Source: Oscillospiraceae bacterium
GTDB lineage: Bacteria; Bacillota; Clostridia; Oscillospirales; Oscillospiraceae
Length of the DNA: 54,557 bases
Assembly (NCBI GenBank): GCA_017622295.1
Contig: JAGARK010000075.1
Span: forward strand, 1-54,557
Direction: 5' to 3'
This document shows, piece after piece, positions 8,191-16,427 of the stretch. The translations under genes were made by a program, and so were the position numbers. Every line of letters starts with the position of its first letter. Within the stretch, counting starts at the first letter, position 1. The notes beneath the pieces were generated by a model. The model was not told the DNA's origin. It did no database searches and saw only the letters and a program-made list of their open reading frames with translations.

Positions 8191-8520
8191 GTGGGTCCGT
8201 TTTGACCCGCTTTGACCCAATGATCCGGGAATCTGGAACCGCCAATTTCGTCTCCAATCACCTGACCCAGAATCAAACCGAATGTGGAACTTTTGGTTCC
8301 ATAAGTGGAACAGGGCGGATTTTCCGTAAAATCCGCCCTGAAATCCTCAATGCTGCGGACGTGTCCGCAGGCAACTCAGGACGTGCTTCAAAGCCCGTCC
8401 GGGAATGCCTGTGGCGCGTCCACAGGGATAACGAGCATCGGATTGCGACGGCGCAATCCAGCATCCACACCGCTTCCGGGTGTGGACGGGAAGGGGCCAA
8501 CCCCTTAAAAACCCCAGAGA
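8191..8520. other. Candidate oriT/centromere: hairpin-dense non-coding region
   Basis: About 330 nt between parR and the mobilization genes hold at least seven inverted repeats: 8285-8301, 8311-8340 (perfect 13-bp arms), 8353-8370 (8 bp), 8409-8425, 8440-8459 (8 bp), 8464-8486 (8 bp) and 8491-8506. There are also tandem TTTGACCC repeats at 8201-8218. A reading frame is open across it, but its start would be TTG with no ribosome binding site and its product is low-complexity. Position directly before MobC-like and relaxase genes fits an origin of transfer. The nic site cannot be placed. Confidence 0.6.
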
Positions 8521-8525
8521 AAGGG

Positions 8526-8846
8526 CTGATTAAAATCGAAAAGAAGACCGTAAAACACACGCTTCGGATGACCGAAGCAGAGAGTAAGAAGCTACAGCGC
8601 AGGGCGGAAAAGGCCGGGATCTCCCAGGCTGAATTTGTGCGGCAGAAGGTCTTTGGTCTGGAACCGGTACCCATGCCGGACAACGCTTTCTGGAATCACA
8701 TGGCTGAGCTTTATGCGATCCATGACCGGCTGAAGGACGAAAGCATCAAGGCTGATCTCCGCCGCCTGATCCTGACAATCCAGAGCGAAGCGACACTTCC
8801 GAGAGAGGTGGAATCCAATGGCGACAACGAAGCTGTGGCACATTAA
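8526..8846 (+). CDS. MobC-like ribbon-helix-helix mobilization protein
   Basis: About 106 aa. The N-terminal TVKHTLRMTEAESKKL and AGISQAEFVRQKV form the strand and two helices of a ribbon-helix-helix domain, as in relaxosome accessory (MobC-type) proteins that bind oriT and recruit the relaxase. The C-terminal part is helical. The start is unclear: the first ATG (8568) would cut off the beta strand, so a non-ATG start (CTG 8526, ATT 8529 or ATC 8535) after AGAAAGGG is more likely. The end overlaps the relaxase gene by 29 nt, so the two are coupled. Confidence 0.65.
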   Translation: MIKIEKKTVKHTLRMTEAESKKLQRRAEKAGISQAEFVRQKVFGLEPVPMPDNAFWNHMAELYAIHDRLKDESIKADLRRLILTIQSEATLPREVESNGDNEAVAH

Positions 8847-10161
8847 GGGCCGCCTCCGGGACTTAATTGAATATGTAGAAAATCCTGTAAAGACGGTTGA
8901 TCCGTCGATGCAGGATTTTTTCAATGTCTTTAGTTATACCCAGAACCCGGACAAGACCGACCAGGGCGAATACGTTACCGCCATCAACTGCGTCAAGGAG
9001 ATCGCGCTGGAGCAGATGATCCTGACCAAAAAGCAGTTCTGCAAGGATGACGGTTATATTGCGTGGCACGGCTACCAGAGCTTCAAGCCGGGAGAGGTAA
9101 CCCCGGAGCAATGTCATGCCATCGGTGTACAGACCGCTAAAGAGATGTGGGGCGATGGCTTCCAGATCATCGTCACCACACACTTGGACCGTGAGCATCT
9201 GCACAACCACTTTTGCTTTAATTCTGTCGGATTCAGGGACGGACGCAAATATAACTATTCCAAAGCGGAACGAAGGCGGTTCATGGAGGTCTCAGACCGT
9301 ATTTGTCTGGAACATGACCTCTCCGTCATCCGAAATCCAAGGAAGTCTCCCAGTCGCCCGGTGTGGCTGGATGAGAAGGCCGGAAAGCCCACCCGGTATA
9401 ACATCTATCGAGAGGATTTCATCAGTGCCGCAGAGGGCAGCCGCACTGTGGAGCAGCTGGCGCGATACCTGACCCGCCTGGGCTATGAGGTGGATTTCAG
9501 CGGCCCGAAGTGGAAGATGAAGCTGCCCCAGTACAAATACTTCACCCACATCGACACCCTCAACGACAAATGGACGCCGGAATTCGTCCGCGAACGGATG
9601 GGCAGCAGGACCCGTTACGGTCTGGTACGTCCCATCGTGTCCGCATCGCCCTATCTCCCGGAGGAGCTGAGAGGTACCTGGCAGCCCGGTGTCAAAACCA
9701 CCCACATCTACCGCCTGTATGTCTGGTGGCAGTATCAGCTGGGCGTCATGCCGAAGGGCACCAGCTACAAACCCACTTCCCCCTTTATGAAAGAGGAGCT
9801 TCGGAAGCTGGATCAGTACACCCGTGAGATCCAGTACATGGGTGCCAACCATATTGAAACCCTGGATGATCTCCACGCTGACCTTGCCCAGACGGAAACG
9901 GAACTGGAGAGGCTGCGGACGATCCGTACCAAACTCCAGAACCAGATCCGCAGAGCAGACCCGGAGCGCAAAGAAGAACTGCGGCAGGACAAAGCCGAGA
10001 TCACGGCACAGATCACTGAACTGCGCAAACGCAGAAAGATGGCCATCAATATCGAAGAGCGTTCCACCCATATCGATACCATGATGACCCATCTTTACAA
10101 AAATGAAATGGAAGCCAAAACTAAGACCCAAACCAGAACAGAAAGGAGCTACAGCCGATGA
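8818..10161 (+). CDS. Relaxase (mobilization nuclease)
   Basis: A 447-aa relaxase of the MobA/VirD2 nuclease type. The metal-binding cluster HLDREHLHNHF lies at residues 122-132 (His122, His127, His129, His131). The N-terminal region contains tyrosines suitable for the strand-transfer reaction (Y19, Y40). The C-terminal third (from about 350) is a charged, coiled-coil-like helix. It should nick oriT and stay covalently bound to the 5' end during transfer. The ATG lies inside the mobC-like gene, and its last 4 nt overlap the parB-like gene. Because no coupling protein or type IV secretion genes are nearby, transfer would depend on a helper element. Confidence 0.9.
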   Translation: MATTKLWHIKGRLRDLIEYVENPVKTVDPSMQDFFNVFSYTQNPDKTDQGEYVTAINCVKEIALEQMILTKKQFCKDDGYIAWHGYQSFKPGEVTPEQCHAIGVQTAKEMWGDGFQIIVTTHLDREHLHNHFCFNSVGFRDGRKYNYSKAERRRFMEVSDRICLEHDLSVIRNPRKSPSRPVWLDEKAGKPTRYNIYREDFISAAEGSRTVEQLARYLTRLGYEVDFSGPKWKMKLPQYKYFTHIDTLNDKWTPEFVRERMGSRTRYGLVRPIVSASPYLPEELRGTWQPGVKTTHIYRLYVWWQYQLGVMPKGTSYKPTSPFMKEELRKLDQYTREIQYMGANHIETLDDLHADLAQTETELERLRTIRTKLQNQIRRADPERKEELRQDKAEITAQITELRKRRKMAINIEERSTHIDTMMTHLYKNEMEAKTKTQTRTERSYSR

Positions 10162-11003
10162 GCAACAAAATACTGGCAGAATATCTGTCTGTCGATAAAC
10201 TCCGTCCCTTTGAGGGACATCCCTTCCAGGTGAAGGATGACGAGGAAATGAACCAGCTTGTCTGGAGCATCATCACCCAGGGGGTTCTGAACCCCATTAT
10301 GGTCAGACCGCTGAACACAGGTGAATATGAAGTGATCTCCGGACATCGGAGAGTCCACGCATGTCAGAAGGCAGGAATCGATACGATTCCTGCCTTAATT
10401 TATTCTCTGGAACGTGACGCAGCAGCTATCGCCCTGGTGGACAGCAACCTCCACCGGGAGCATATTCTGCCCAGTGAGAAGGCGTTCGCATATAAGTTGA
10501 AGCGAGATGCCATGAATCATCAGGGTAAAACTTCTCCCCAACTTGGGGAGAAGTTACTGACCGTAGAAAAGATTGGTCTGGATAGTGGCGACAGCAAGAA
10601 TCAGGTTCTTCGCTATATCCGCCTGACCTATCTGATCCCGGAAATCCTCCGCATGGTGGATGGGGGCAGGATTGCCCTGACCCCGGCTGTGGAGCTTTCC
10701 TATCTGACGGAAGCAGAACAGCGGGATCTGTTGGAAACCATGGAGTGCGAGGACTGTACGCCCTCTCTGTCCCAGGCCCAGCAGATGAAGCTTTTGAGCC
10801 AGCGGGGTGAGCTGACCATGGACCGGATCTTTGAAATGCTCCGCGCTCCCAAGCCCAATCAGCAGGAGAAGATCAGCCTGGACTACGGCCAGCTGCGCCG
10901 CTACTTCCCCAGAAGCTACACCCCGAAGGATGTACTCAATGCCATCCTCCGGCTTGTGGAAGCGGACTACAAGCGCCGCCAGCAGCGCAGAGAGGAGCGT
11001 TGA
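10158..11003 (+). CDS. ParB/Spo0J-like nuclease-domain protein
   Basis: A 281-aa ParB-family protein: LSVDKLRPF at the start, GVLNPIMVRP, then EVISGHRRVHACQKAG (the ParB CTP/DNA-binding box) and a helix-turn-helix region (LPSEKAFAYKL onward). Canonical ParB works with ParA, which is absent, so this copy more likely acts in regulation or in the ParM-type system. It is joined to the relaxase by an ATGA overlap and to the following 49-aa ORF by TGATG. Inside the gene a perfect inverted repeat (CTTCTCCCCAACTTGGGGAGAAG, in part) lies at about 10530-10552, unusual within coding sequence. Confidence 0.85.
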   Translation: MSNKILAEYLSVDKLRPFEGHPFQVKDDEEMNQLVWSIITQGVLNPIMVRPLNTGEYEVISGHRRVHACQKAGIDTIPALIYSLERDAAAIALVDSNLHREHILPSEKAFAYKLKRDAMNHQGKTSPQLGEKLLTVEKIGLDSGDSKNQVLRYIRLTYLIPEILRMVDGGRIALTPAVELSYLTEAEQRDLLETMECEDCTPSLSQAQQMKLLSQRGELTMDRIFEMLRAPKPNQQEKISLDYGQLRRYFPRSYTPKDVLNAILRLVEADYKRRQQRREER

Positions 11004-11152
11004 TGATGGAACCCAATATCCAGATTCATGATGACTACTGTGCAGGCGTGAATTCTGAGGATATTGCGGATATCTTATCGCAGATTACAGCGCTGATCTC
11101 TCAGGCATATTCCAGAAGCACCCCTGAAACGGAAGAAGACATCCCCGCATAA
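11003..11152 (+). CDS. Small acidic protein, 49 aa, unknown
   Basis: A 49-codon frame starts within the parB-like stop codon (TGATGATGG gives two possible ATGs) and ends at TAA 11150-11152. The product is acidic, begins MMEPNIQIHDDYC, and has one predicted amphipathic helix (SEDIADILSQITALISQAY). The overlap coupling and the immediate terminator after it favour a real last gene of the operon. I do not recognise the family. Confidence 0.55.
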   Translation: MMEPNIQIHDDYCAGVNSEDIADILSQITALISQAYSRSTPETEEDIPA

Positions 11153-11161
11153 CAGACCACC

Positions 11162-11193
11162 CACAAAGGTACGGCTTCGGCCGTACCTTTGTG
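11162..11193 (+). terminator. Long UUCG hairpin ending the mobilization operon
   Basis: A perfect 14-bp stem (CACAAAGGTACGGC) is closed by a TTCG tetraloop 10 nt after the 49-aa ORF. It lacks a T run, so it may terminate poorly or act as an mRNA-stabilising end. Confidence 0.6.
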
Positions 11194-11228
11194 CAAACAG
11201 AACCATTTCGATAAAATACGAGAAAACA

Positions 11229-12773
11229 GTGATTTCACAGAAAGGAAGTGTGAAATTGGAACGATACTTAATGTACCTGAGAAAATCCAGAATGGATACC
11301 GATTACGAAGAGATTTCCGTGGAAGAGACCCTATCCCGCCACCGGCAGATTCTGGATAAATTCTGTAAAGAGAAGAAGCTGAATGTGGTGGAGGTACTGG
11401 AAGAGGTCGTCTCCGGCGAATCCCTCTCCTCCCGTCCCAAGATGATGCGCCTGCTGGAACTGATCAACACCGGCATGTATGACGGCGTGGTCTGCATGGA
11501 CATTGAGCGTCTTTCCAGAGGCTCGTCCATGGAATCCGGCTATATCATGCAGGTTTTCCAGACCAATGCCTGCCGGATTATCACCCCCGGTAAAACCTAT
11601 GATCTACAAAACGAATCCGACGAGCAGTTCACGGACATGAAATTCATGTTCAGCCGGTATGAGCTGAAAACCATCACCAAACGTCTGGTCCGGGGCCGCA
11701 ATCAGTCCGCCTCCGAGGGAAAATTCATGGGTTCCATGGCCCCCTACGGCTACCGGACCTACAAGCTCCCCGGCGAAAAGGGCAACAGTCTGCGCATCGA
11801 GCCGGAGGAGGCAAAAGTCGTACAGATGATCTTCGATATGTACGGTCAGCAGGGTATTGGCTATAACACCATTGCTTATCAGCTGAATCAGATGCATATC
11901 CCCTCCCGTACCGGAGAATGGGGACAGACCTCCGTTGCCAATATCATCAACAACGAAGTCTATCTCGGAAAAATCCGTTGGCGCAGGGAACCTGTAAAGC
12001 GAGTTGTGAGGGATGGTATGCTTGCCAAAAAGAGAATTCTGAATGAAGAGTATGAAGTCTATGAGGGCCGTCACGAGCCCATCATTACAGAAGAACAGTG
12101 GAGCCGTGCCAAGGCCGCCCAAGCTAAGCGCTATCACCCACCCACACATAAAGAATGGCACTTGCAGAATCCCTTTGCCAGTATTCTATTTTGCGAGAAA
12201 TGCGGTGCCGTCATGAAGCGAAAAATCCCCAAGAAAACAAGAACCTGTATCGCCTGGTACCAGTGTCCCACCAGAGGCTGTGATTGCAAAATGATTAAAT
12301 GCGAAACCGTGGAAGATGCGATCTACGACGCAATGGAAGAATGGCTGGAGGAATATATCGTCCAAGTCAATTCTGAACAGGAACCCACTGTTGATCCTGT
12401 GCAGTCAGCCCTGGATGCTGTACGTGGACAGCTTGCTCAGTTACAGCTCCAACAGGAGGGGATTTGCGAATATCTCGAAAAAGGCGTTTACACCATCGAT
12501 ATGTTCACCAAACGAAATGCTTCCCTGTCCAGGGAAATCAGCCAACTCCAGCGCACCGAAGCGGAGCTTCTGCAACAGCAAAGCGATAACAATCATCAGA
12601 AAAAAGCTACCTCGCAGATCATTCCCACCACACAGCACATTTTGGAAAACTACCCAATGCTGACCGTCACGGAGAAGAATCGGCTCTGGAAGCTGGTTAT
12701 GAAGAAAGCCACGGTGTATCGCTCCCAAGATGGAGAATTGACACTGCACATCTATCCCAATCTTCCCAAATAA
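11229..12773 (+). CDS. Large serine recombinase (integrase of the mobile element)
   Basis: About 514 aa. The resolvase domain has YLRKSRMD with the nucleophilic Ser at about residue 20, and DIERLSRG. Next come the recombinase domain (GYRTYKLPG ... NNEVYLGKIRWR), a zinc ribbon (CEKCGAVMKR ... CPTRGCDC) and a coiled coil at about 395-460 typical of large serine integrases. It should cut and rejoin att sites to insert and excise the element. Start choice is open: GTG 11229, GTG 11250 or TTG 11256; AAAGGAA at 11241-11247 favours one of the later two. It is the rightmost gene of the element; no att core repeat could be found by eye. Confidence 0.92.
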   Translation: MISQKGSVKLERYLMYLRKSRMDTDYEEISVEETLSRHRQILDKFCKEKKLNVVEVLEEVVSGESLSSRPKMMRLLELINTGMYDGVVCMDIERLSRGSSMESGYIMQVFQTNACRIITPGKTYDLQNESDEQFTDMKFMFSRYELKTITKRLVRGRNQSASEGKFMGSMAPYGYRTYKLPGEKGNSLRIEPEEAKVVQMIFDMYGQQGIGYNTIAYQLNQMHIPSRTGEWGQTSVANIINNEVYLGKIRWRREPVKRVVRDGMLAKKRILNEEYEVYEGRHEPIITEEQWSRAKAAQAKRYHPPTHKEWHLQNPFASILFCEKCGAVMKRKIPKKTRTCIAWYQCPTRGCDCKMIKCETVEDAIYDAMEEWLEEYIVQVNSEQEPTVDPVQSALDAVRGQLAQLQLQQEGICEYLEKGVYTIDMFTKRNASLSREISQLQRTEAELLQQQSDNNHQKKATSQIIPTTQHILENYPMLTVTEKNRLWKLVMKKATVYRSQDGELTLHIYPNLPK

Positions 12774-12838
12774 TATGCGCTCAATGCGCCAGCAGAACTA
12801 CCAGGAACTACATTTTTTCCAAAATTCAGTAAAATCTA

Positions 12839-12897
12839 TCGACGAAAACCCCTTTCCATGCTATAATGATGCGTACTTGATCATGGAAGGGGGTTAT
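12839..12897 (+). promoter_or_regulatory. Promoter and inverted repeat of the ribosomal-protection gene
   Basis: -10 TATAAT at 12862-12867 with a weak -35 TCGACG at 12839-12844 (17-nt spacer). A near-perfect inverted repeat, arms about 12846-12860 (ACCCCTTTCCATG) and 12883-12897 (CATGGAAGGGGG), brackets the -10 box; its right arm includes the Shine-Dalgarno sequence. Confidence 0.55.
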
Positions 12898-12901
12898 TTC
12901 T

Positions 12902-15430
12902 ATGGGTGAACAGCCCAAAAAGCGGATGTGTAGTATTGCTCTATTGGCCCATGTAGACGCCGGAAAGACCACCCTTTCGGAGGCACTGCTGTTCCGGACC
13001 GGTGCGAAGCGGACCCTGGGCCGGGTGGACCATGGCGATGCGTTTCTGGATACCCATAGCCTGGAACGGTCCAGAGGTATTACCATATTCTCCAAGCAGG
13101 CCCGTATGGCCATCGATGATCTGGACGTCACCCTGGTGGACACTCCGGGACATGTGGATTTCTCCGCCGAGGCGGAACGGACTATGCCGATTCTGGACTG
13201 CGCAGTGCTGGTGATTTCCGGCACCGACGGCATTCAGGCCCACACCGTTACCCTCTGGCGTTTGCTGGAGCGCTACGAGGTCCCCACCTTCCTGTTCATC
13301 AACAAGATGGATCTTCCGGGGATGGAAAAAGAAAAACTGATCACCCAGCTGCAGCAGGAGCTCTCCCCGGGCTGCATCGATTTCGGCATGGACGCCGAAG
13401 CGCTGCAGGAAGCCTGCGCCATGTGCGACGAGGCGCTGCTGGAAACCTATCTGGAAACCGGCGAAGTCACCCCCGGCAATATCCGCGGACTGGTGGCCGG
13501 ACGAAAGGTCTTCCCCTGCTGCTTCGGCTCGGCGCTGAAGCTGGAGGGAGTAGACGGGCTGATCGACACCATCAGCGCCTATGCCCCGGTCAAAACCTAT
13601 CCCGCCGATTTCGGCGCACGCGTTTATAAGATCTCCCGGGACCCCCAGGGTAACCGCCTGACCTGGATGAAGATCACCGGCGGATCGCTGAAGGTCCGCT
13701 CCATTTTAAGTTATGTAAACCAAAAAGGCGATCAGATAGAGGAAAAAGCCCTCCAGCTGCGGCTCTACTCCGGCGATAAATTTACCGCCCCGGAGGAAGC
13801 AGCCGCCGGCTCTCTGGTGGCCGTCACCGGTCTTTCCGGCACCTTCGCCGGTCAGGGACTGGGGGCGGAGCCTGCCGGCACCGCTCCGGTTCTGGAGCCG
13901 GTCATGACCTACCGGGTGGAGCTGCCCAAGGGCTGTGACCCCGCCACGGTCCTTCCGAAGCTTCGGCTTCTGGAAGAGGAGGACCCCCAGCTGCACATCA
14001 TCTGGGAAAGCGGCCAGATCCATGTGCAGATCATGGGCAAGGTCCAGCTGGAAATCTTCCGCAGTCTGGTCCAGCAGCGGTTTGCGCTGGATGTAACCCT
14101 GGACAAGGGCCGCATTTTCTACAAGGAAACCATCGCCAATACCGTGGAGGGCGTAGGCCACTTTGAACCCCTGCGGCACTACGCCGAGGTCCACCTTTTG
14201 CTGGAGCCTCTGCCCCCCGGCAGCGGCATCGTCAAGGACTCGGTCTGCTCCACAGATGTGCTGGACATCGCCTACCAGAGCCTGATCATGGCCCACATCG
14301 GAGAAAAGGTTCACCGGGGCGTCCTCACCGGCGCGCCGCTGACGGATGTTAAAATCACCCTGCTGGTGGGCAAGGCCCACCTGAAACACACCGAAGGCGG
14401 CGATATGCGCCAGGCCACCTACCGGGCCATCCGTCAGGGCCTGATGCAGGCAAAATCCATCCTGCTGGAGCCCTGGTACGCCTTCACCCTGACGCTCCCC
14501 ACTGAATCCATCGGCCGGGCCATCACGGATATCCGCGCCATGGGCGGCGAATTCGACTCCCCGGAATCCTCCGGCAGTCTTTCCACCCTGAAGGGCATCG
14601 TCCCGGCGGCGGAATTGGGAGACTACGCCGATACCGTCGCCTCCTATACCCAGGGCCGGGGACGGCTGCAGATCGCCCTACAGGGCTACGCCCCCTGCCA
14701 CAATTCTGAGACAGTCATCGCCGAAACCGGCTACGACCCGGAGGCGGACCTGGAAAACACACCGGATTCCGTTTTCTGCGCCCACGGCGCGGGCTTCAAC
14801 GTCAAGTGGAACGAAGTGCCCAATTATATGCATCTGGAAAGCGGCCTGAAAGAGCACAAGCCTGCCCAGATCATCACCCGCAACTTCCGCATCGATGACA
14901 AAGAGCTGGAAGCCATCATGGAGCGGGAATTTGGCCCCGTAAAGCGACCCCTGTACCGCGCTCCCGCCAACCGCCCCGCCACCGAGGAGATCACCATCAA
15001 GGCCCCCAAGCAGAAGGCCCTGATTGTGGACGGCTACAACATCATCTTCGCCTGGGAGGATCTCGCTACCCTGGCCAAGGAGGATCTGGAAGCCGCCCGC
15101 CGCACCCTCTGTGACCGGCTGAGCAACTACGCAGGCTTCCGGAAATGCTATCTGGTGCTGGTCTTCGACGGCTGGAAGGTCAAGGGCAACCCCGGCGAGA
15201 AGGAAAAGTGGAACAACATCCAGATCGTCTACACCAAAGAGGGCGAAACCGGCGATGCATACATCGAGCGGCTGGTCAACCAGATCGGCAGCAACTATGC
15301 CGTTCGGGTGGCCACCTCCGACGCGCTGGTGCAGCTGTCCAGTTTCCGCAGCGGCGCGCTGCGCATGTCCGCCCGGGAATTGCGGGAGGAACTGGACCGG
15401 GCTGCCGGTGAAATGAAGCAGTTCTATTAA
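12902..15430 (+). CDS. TetM-like ribosomal-protection GTPase fused to a YacP/Rae1-like NYN nuclease
   Basis: An 842-aa protein. Residues 1 to about 640 match the EF-G-like tetracycline ribosomal-protection family: G1 AHVDAGKTT (16-24), G2 Thr61 in RGIT, G3 DTPGH (80-84), G4 NKMD (134-137), then domains II-V and the family tail PDSVFCAHGAGFNVKW. From about residue 702 a NYN/PIN-like domain follows (ALIVDGYNII, VLVFDGW, TGDAYIERLV, VATSDALVQ), matching YacP/Rae1, a ribosome A-site endonuclease in Bacillus. Normal TetM is about 640 aa, so the fusion adds a full nuclease. Such fused proteins may serve ribosome rescue or mRNA cleavage instead of drug resistance. It lies just outside the mobile element's recombinase. 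Confidence 0.85.
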   Translation: MGEQPKKRMCSIALLAHVDAGKTTLSEALLFRTGAKRTLGRVDHGDAFLDTHSLERSRGITIFSKQARMAIDDLDVTLVDTPGHVDFSAEAERTMPILDCAVLVISGTDGIQAHTVTLWRLLERYEVPTFLFINKMDLPGMEKEKLITQLQQELSPGCIDFGMDAEALQEACAMCDEALLETYLETGEVTPGNIRGLVAGRKVFPCCFGSALKLEGVDGLIDTISAYAPVKTYPADFGARVYKISRDPQGNRLTWMKITGGSLKVRSILSYVNQKGDQIEEKALQLRLYSGDKFTAPEEAAAGSLVAVTGLSGTFAGQGLGAEPAGTAPVLEPVMTYRVELPKGCDPATVLPKLRLLEEEDPQLHIIWESGQIHVQIMGKVQLEIFRSLVQQRFALDVTLDKGRIFYKETIANTVEGVGHFEPLRHYAEVHLLLEPLPPGSGIVKDSVCSTDVLDIAYQSLIMAHIGEKVHRGVLTGAPLTDVKITLLVGKAHLKHTEGGDMRQATYRAIRQGLMQAKSILLEPWYAFTLTLPTESIGRAITDIRAMGGEFDSPESSGSLSTLKGIVPAAELGDYADTVASYTQGRGRLQIALQGYAPCHNSETVIAETGYDPEADLENTPDSVFCAHGAGFNVKWNEVPNYMHLESGLKEHKPAQIITRNFRIDDKELEAIMEREFGPVKRPLYRAPANRPATEEITIKAPKQKALIVDGYNIIFAWEDLATLAKEDLEAARRTLCDRLSNYAGFRKCYLVLVFDGWKVKGNPGEKEKWNNIQIVYTKEGETGDAYIERLVNQIGSNYAVRVATSDALVQLSSFRSGALRMSARELREELDRAAGEMKQFY

Positions 15431-15435
15431 ACTAC

Positions 15436-15475
15436 AAACCGGGACGAATATTTCGTCCCGGTTTCTTCGTTTTTT
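15436..15475 (+). terminator. Terminator after the GTPase-nuclease gene
   Basis: A perfect 13-bp stem (AAACCGGGACGAA) with a 3-nt loop is followed by CTTCGTTTTTTAT. Confidence 0.85.
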
Positions 15476-15547
15476 ATGAGATTTTTCTTCCATTTTCACC
15501 GCTTTTAATGTAAAATAGAAATATCAACCAACGAGGAGGGCATTACC

Positions 15548-16012
15548 TTGAGTCACCACTCCCCCAACAAAACAAACCTGTCTCAAAAAGAGAAGGACTA
15601 CCTGGTTCGGATGGAAAAGCATGACAGCCGCCTGGACCATGTTTTCCGCCGGATCCTGCACTGGATCGAGCGTTTCATCGCCGCAGTCACCATCATTGCC
15701 CTGCTGGCAGCATTGGCGCTGGAAATCCACACCATGTTCAATACCCCCAGCTATTTCAAGGATGTTTCCCATCTGCTGCACAATCTGCTGACCATTGTTG
15801 TTGGCCTCGAGTTTGTGCGAATGCTCATTGACACAACCCCGGCAAACATTCTGGAGGTCCTCACCGTGGCAATCACCCGCCATGTCATCCTGAGCCACGA
15901 TGATCCCTGGAGCAACATTGCCTCCATGGCCTGCATCGCGGGCCTGTTCGCCATCCGCCGCTTCCTCATCCGCCGCAGCGAGCTGCAGGAGGAAATGGTC
16001 GAGATCGACTGA
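15548..16012 (+). CDS. PsiE-like small membrane protein
   Basis: A 154-aa protein with a charged N-terminus and about four hydrophobic segments (roughly 40-62, 78-97, 108-120 and 126-142). The stretch GLEFVRMLIDTTP followed by ILEVLTVAITRHVIL resembles the phosphate-starvation-inducible PsiE family, whose molecular function is unknown. The start is TTG at 15548, chosen because GAGGAGGG lies 7 nt upstream. A possible -10 box TAAAAT is at 15511-15516. It is a single-gene unit closed by the terminator at 16026-16058. Confidence 0.65.
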   Translation: MSHHSPNKTNLSQKEKDYLVRMEKHDSRLDHVFRRILHWIERFIAAVTIIALLAALALEIHTMFNTPSYFKDVSHLLHNLLTIVVGLEFVRMLIDTTPANILEVLTVAITRHVILSHDDPWSNIASMACIAGLFAIRRFLIRRSELQEEMVEID

Positions 16013-16025
16013 GTTATCTCAAAAC

Positions 16026-16058
16026 AGACGCTGCTGTGAAACGGTCACAGCAGCGTCT
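16026..16058. terminator. Bidirectional terminator between convergent genes
   Basis: A perfect 14-bp stem (AGACGCTGCTGTGA) with a 5-nt loop and T/A runs on each side. On the minus strand the stem overlaps the last codons and stop of the 96-aa gene. Confidence 0.8.
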
Positions 16059-16335
16059 TTTCGTATATCCGCCCGTATTCGATCATCTTCAGGCACAACT
16101 CTTCCTGGAGGTCCAGCAGGGAATTGATGATGTCCTCCACATCGTCGTCATCATCCACCCGTCCCAGCCGGAGCAGCAGCCGGTCGTAGGCATCCAGCAT
16201 CTGCCCATACAGCTCCATGCAGTGACTGCCGCTGGCGGTGGCATCCTCCACCCAGGGGATCCGGTATTCCTCGATCACCCCACCCCATAGGGAGTCATAG
16301 ACCTCCTTCGCCATGGAATATTCCTGTTTTTTCAT
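16045..16335 (-). CDS. Hypothetical acidic protein, 96 aa
   Basis: I do not recognise this protein. It is helical and acidic, with a run of five Asp in RVDDDDDVED near residue 62, and hydrophobic heptads on either side that would suit a helical hairpin. No signal peptide, cysteine cluster or catalytic motif is visible. The ATG is preceded by GGGAGG 8 nt away. It is divergent from a small ribbon-helix-helix gene, with two repeats of GGTATAC-type palindromes between them, so it may be controlled by that protein. Its stop codon is part of the terminator stem. Confidence 0.6.
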   Translation of the reverse strand: MKKQEYSMAKEVYDSLWGGVIEEYRIPWVEDATASGSHCMELYGQMLDAYDRLLLRLGRVDDDDDVEDIINSLLDLQEELCLKMIEYGRIYEKTLL

Positions 16336-16355
16336 GTTTCGCCTCCCGATATCAA

Positions 16356-16416
16356 GGTATACTTAGTGTACTAAATATTTATGGTTTGGTCAAGCAAAAA
16401 GGTATACCATGTATAC
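16356..16416. promoter_or_regulatory. Two GGTATAC-type imperfect palindromes, probable operators
   Basis: GGTATACTTAGTGTAC (16356-16371) and GGTATACCATGTATAC (16401-16416) are two copies of a 16-nt dyad, 45 nt apart, in the divergent region before the RHH gene. Ribbon-helix-helix repressors commonly bind such repeated short dyads at their own promoters. Confidence 0.5.
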
Positions 16417-16427
16417 AGGTGATAAAT

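Noticed and set aside
8202-8525. N-terminal extension of the MobC-like gene starting at TTG 8202
   Set aside because: No ribosome binding site, low-complexity product, and the DNA is full of perfect hairpins; better explained as oriT-like.
2600-12900. att core direct repeats flanking the mobile element
   Set aside because: Only chance 6-mers (such as AGTAAA, CCAAAA) were shared between 2600-2696 and 12774-12900; serine-integrase cores can be 2-3 nt and cannot be found by eye.
12902-15430. Plain tetracycline resistance gene
   Set aside because: The C-terminal NYN nuclease domain and 842-aa length set it apart from TetM/O/W, so resistance is not claimed.
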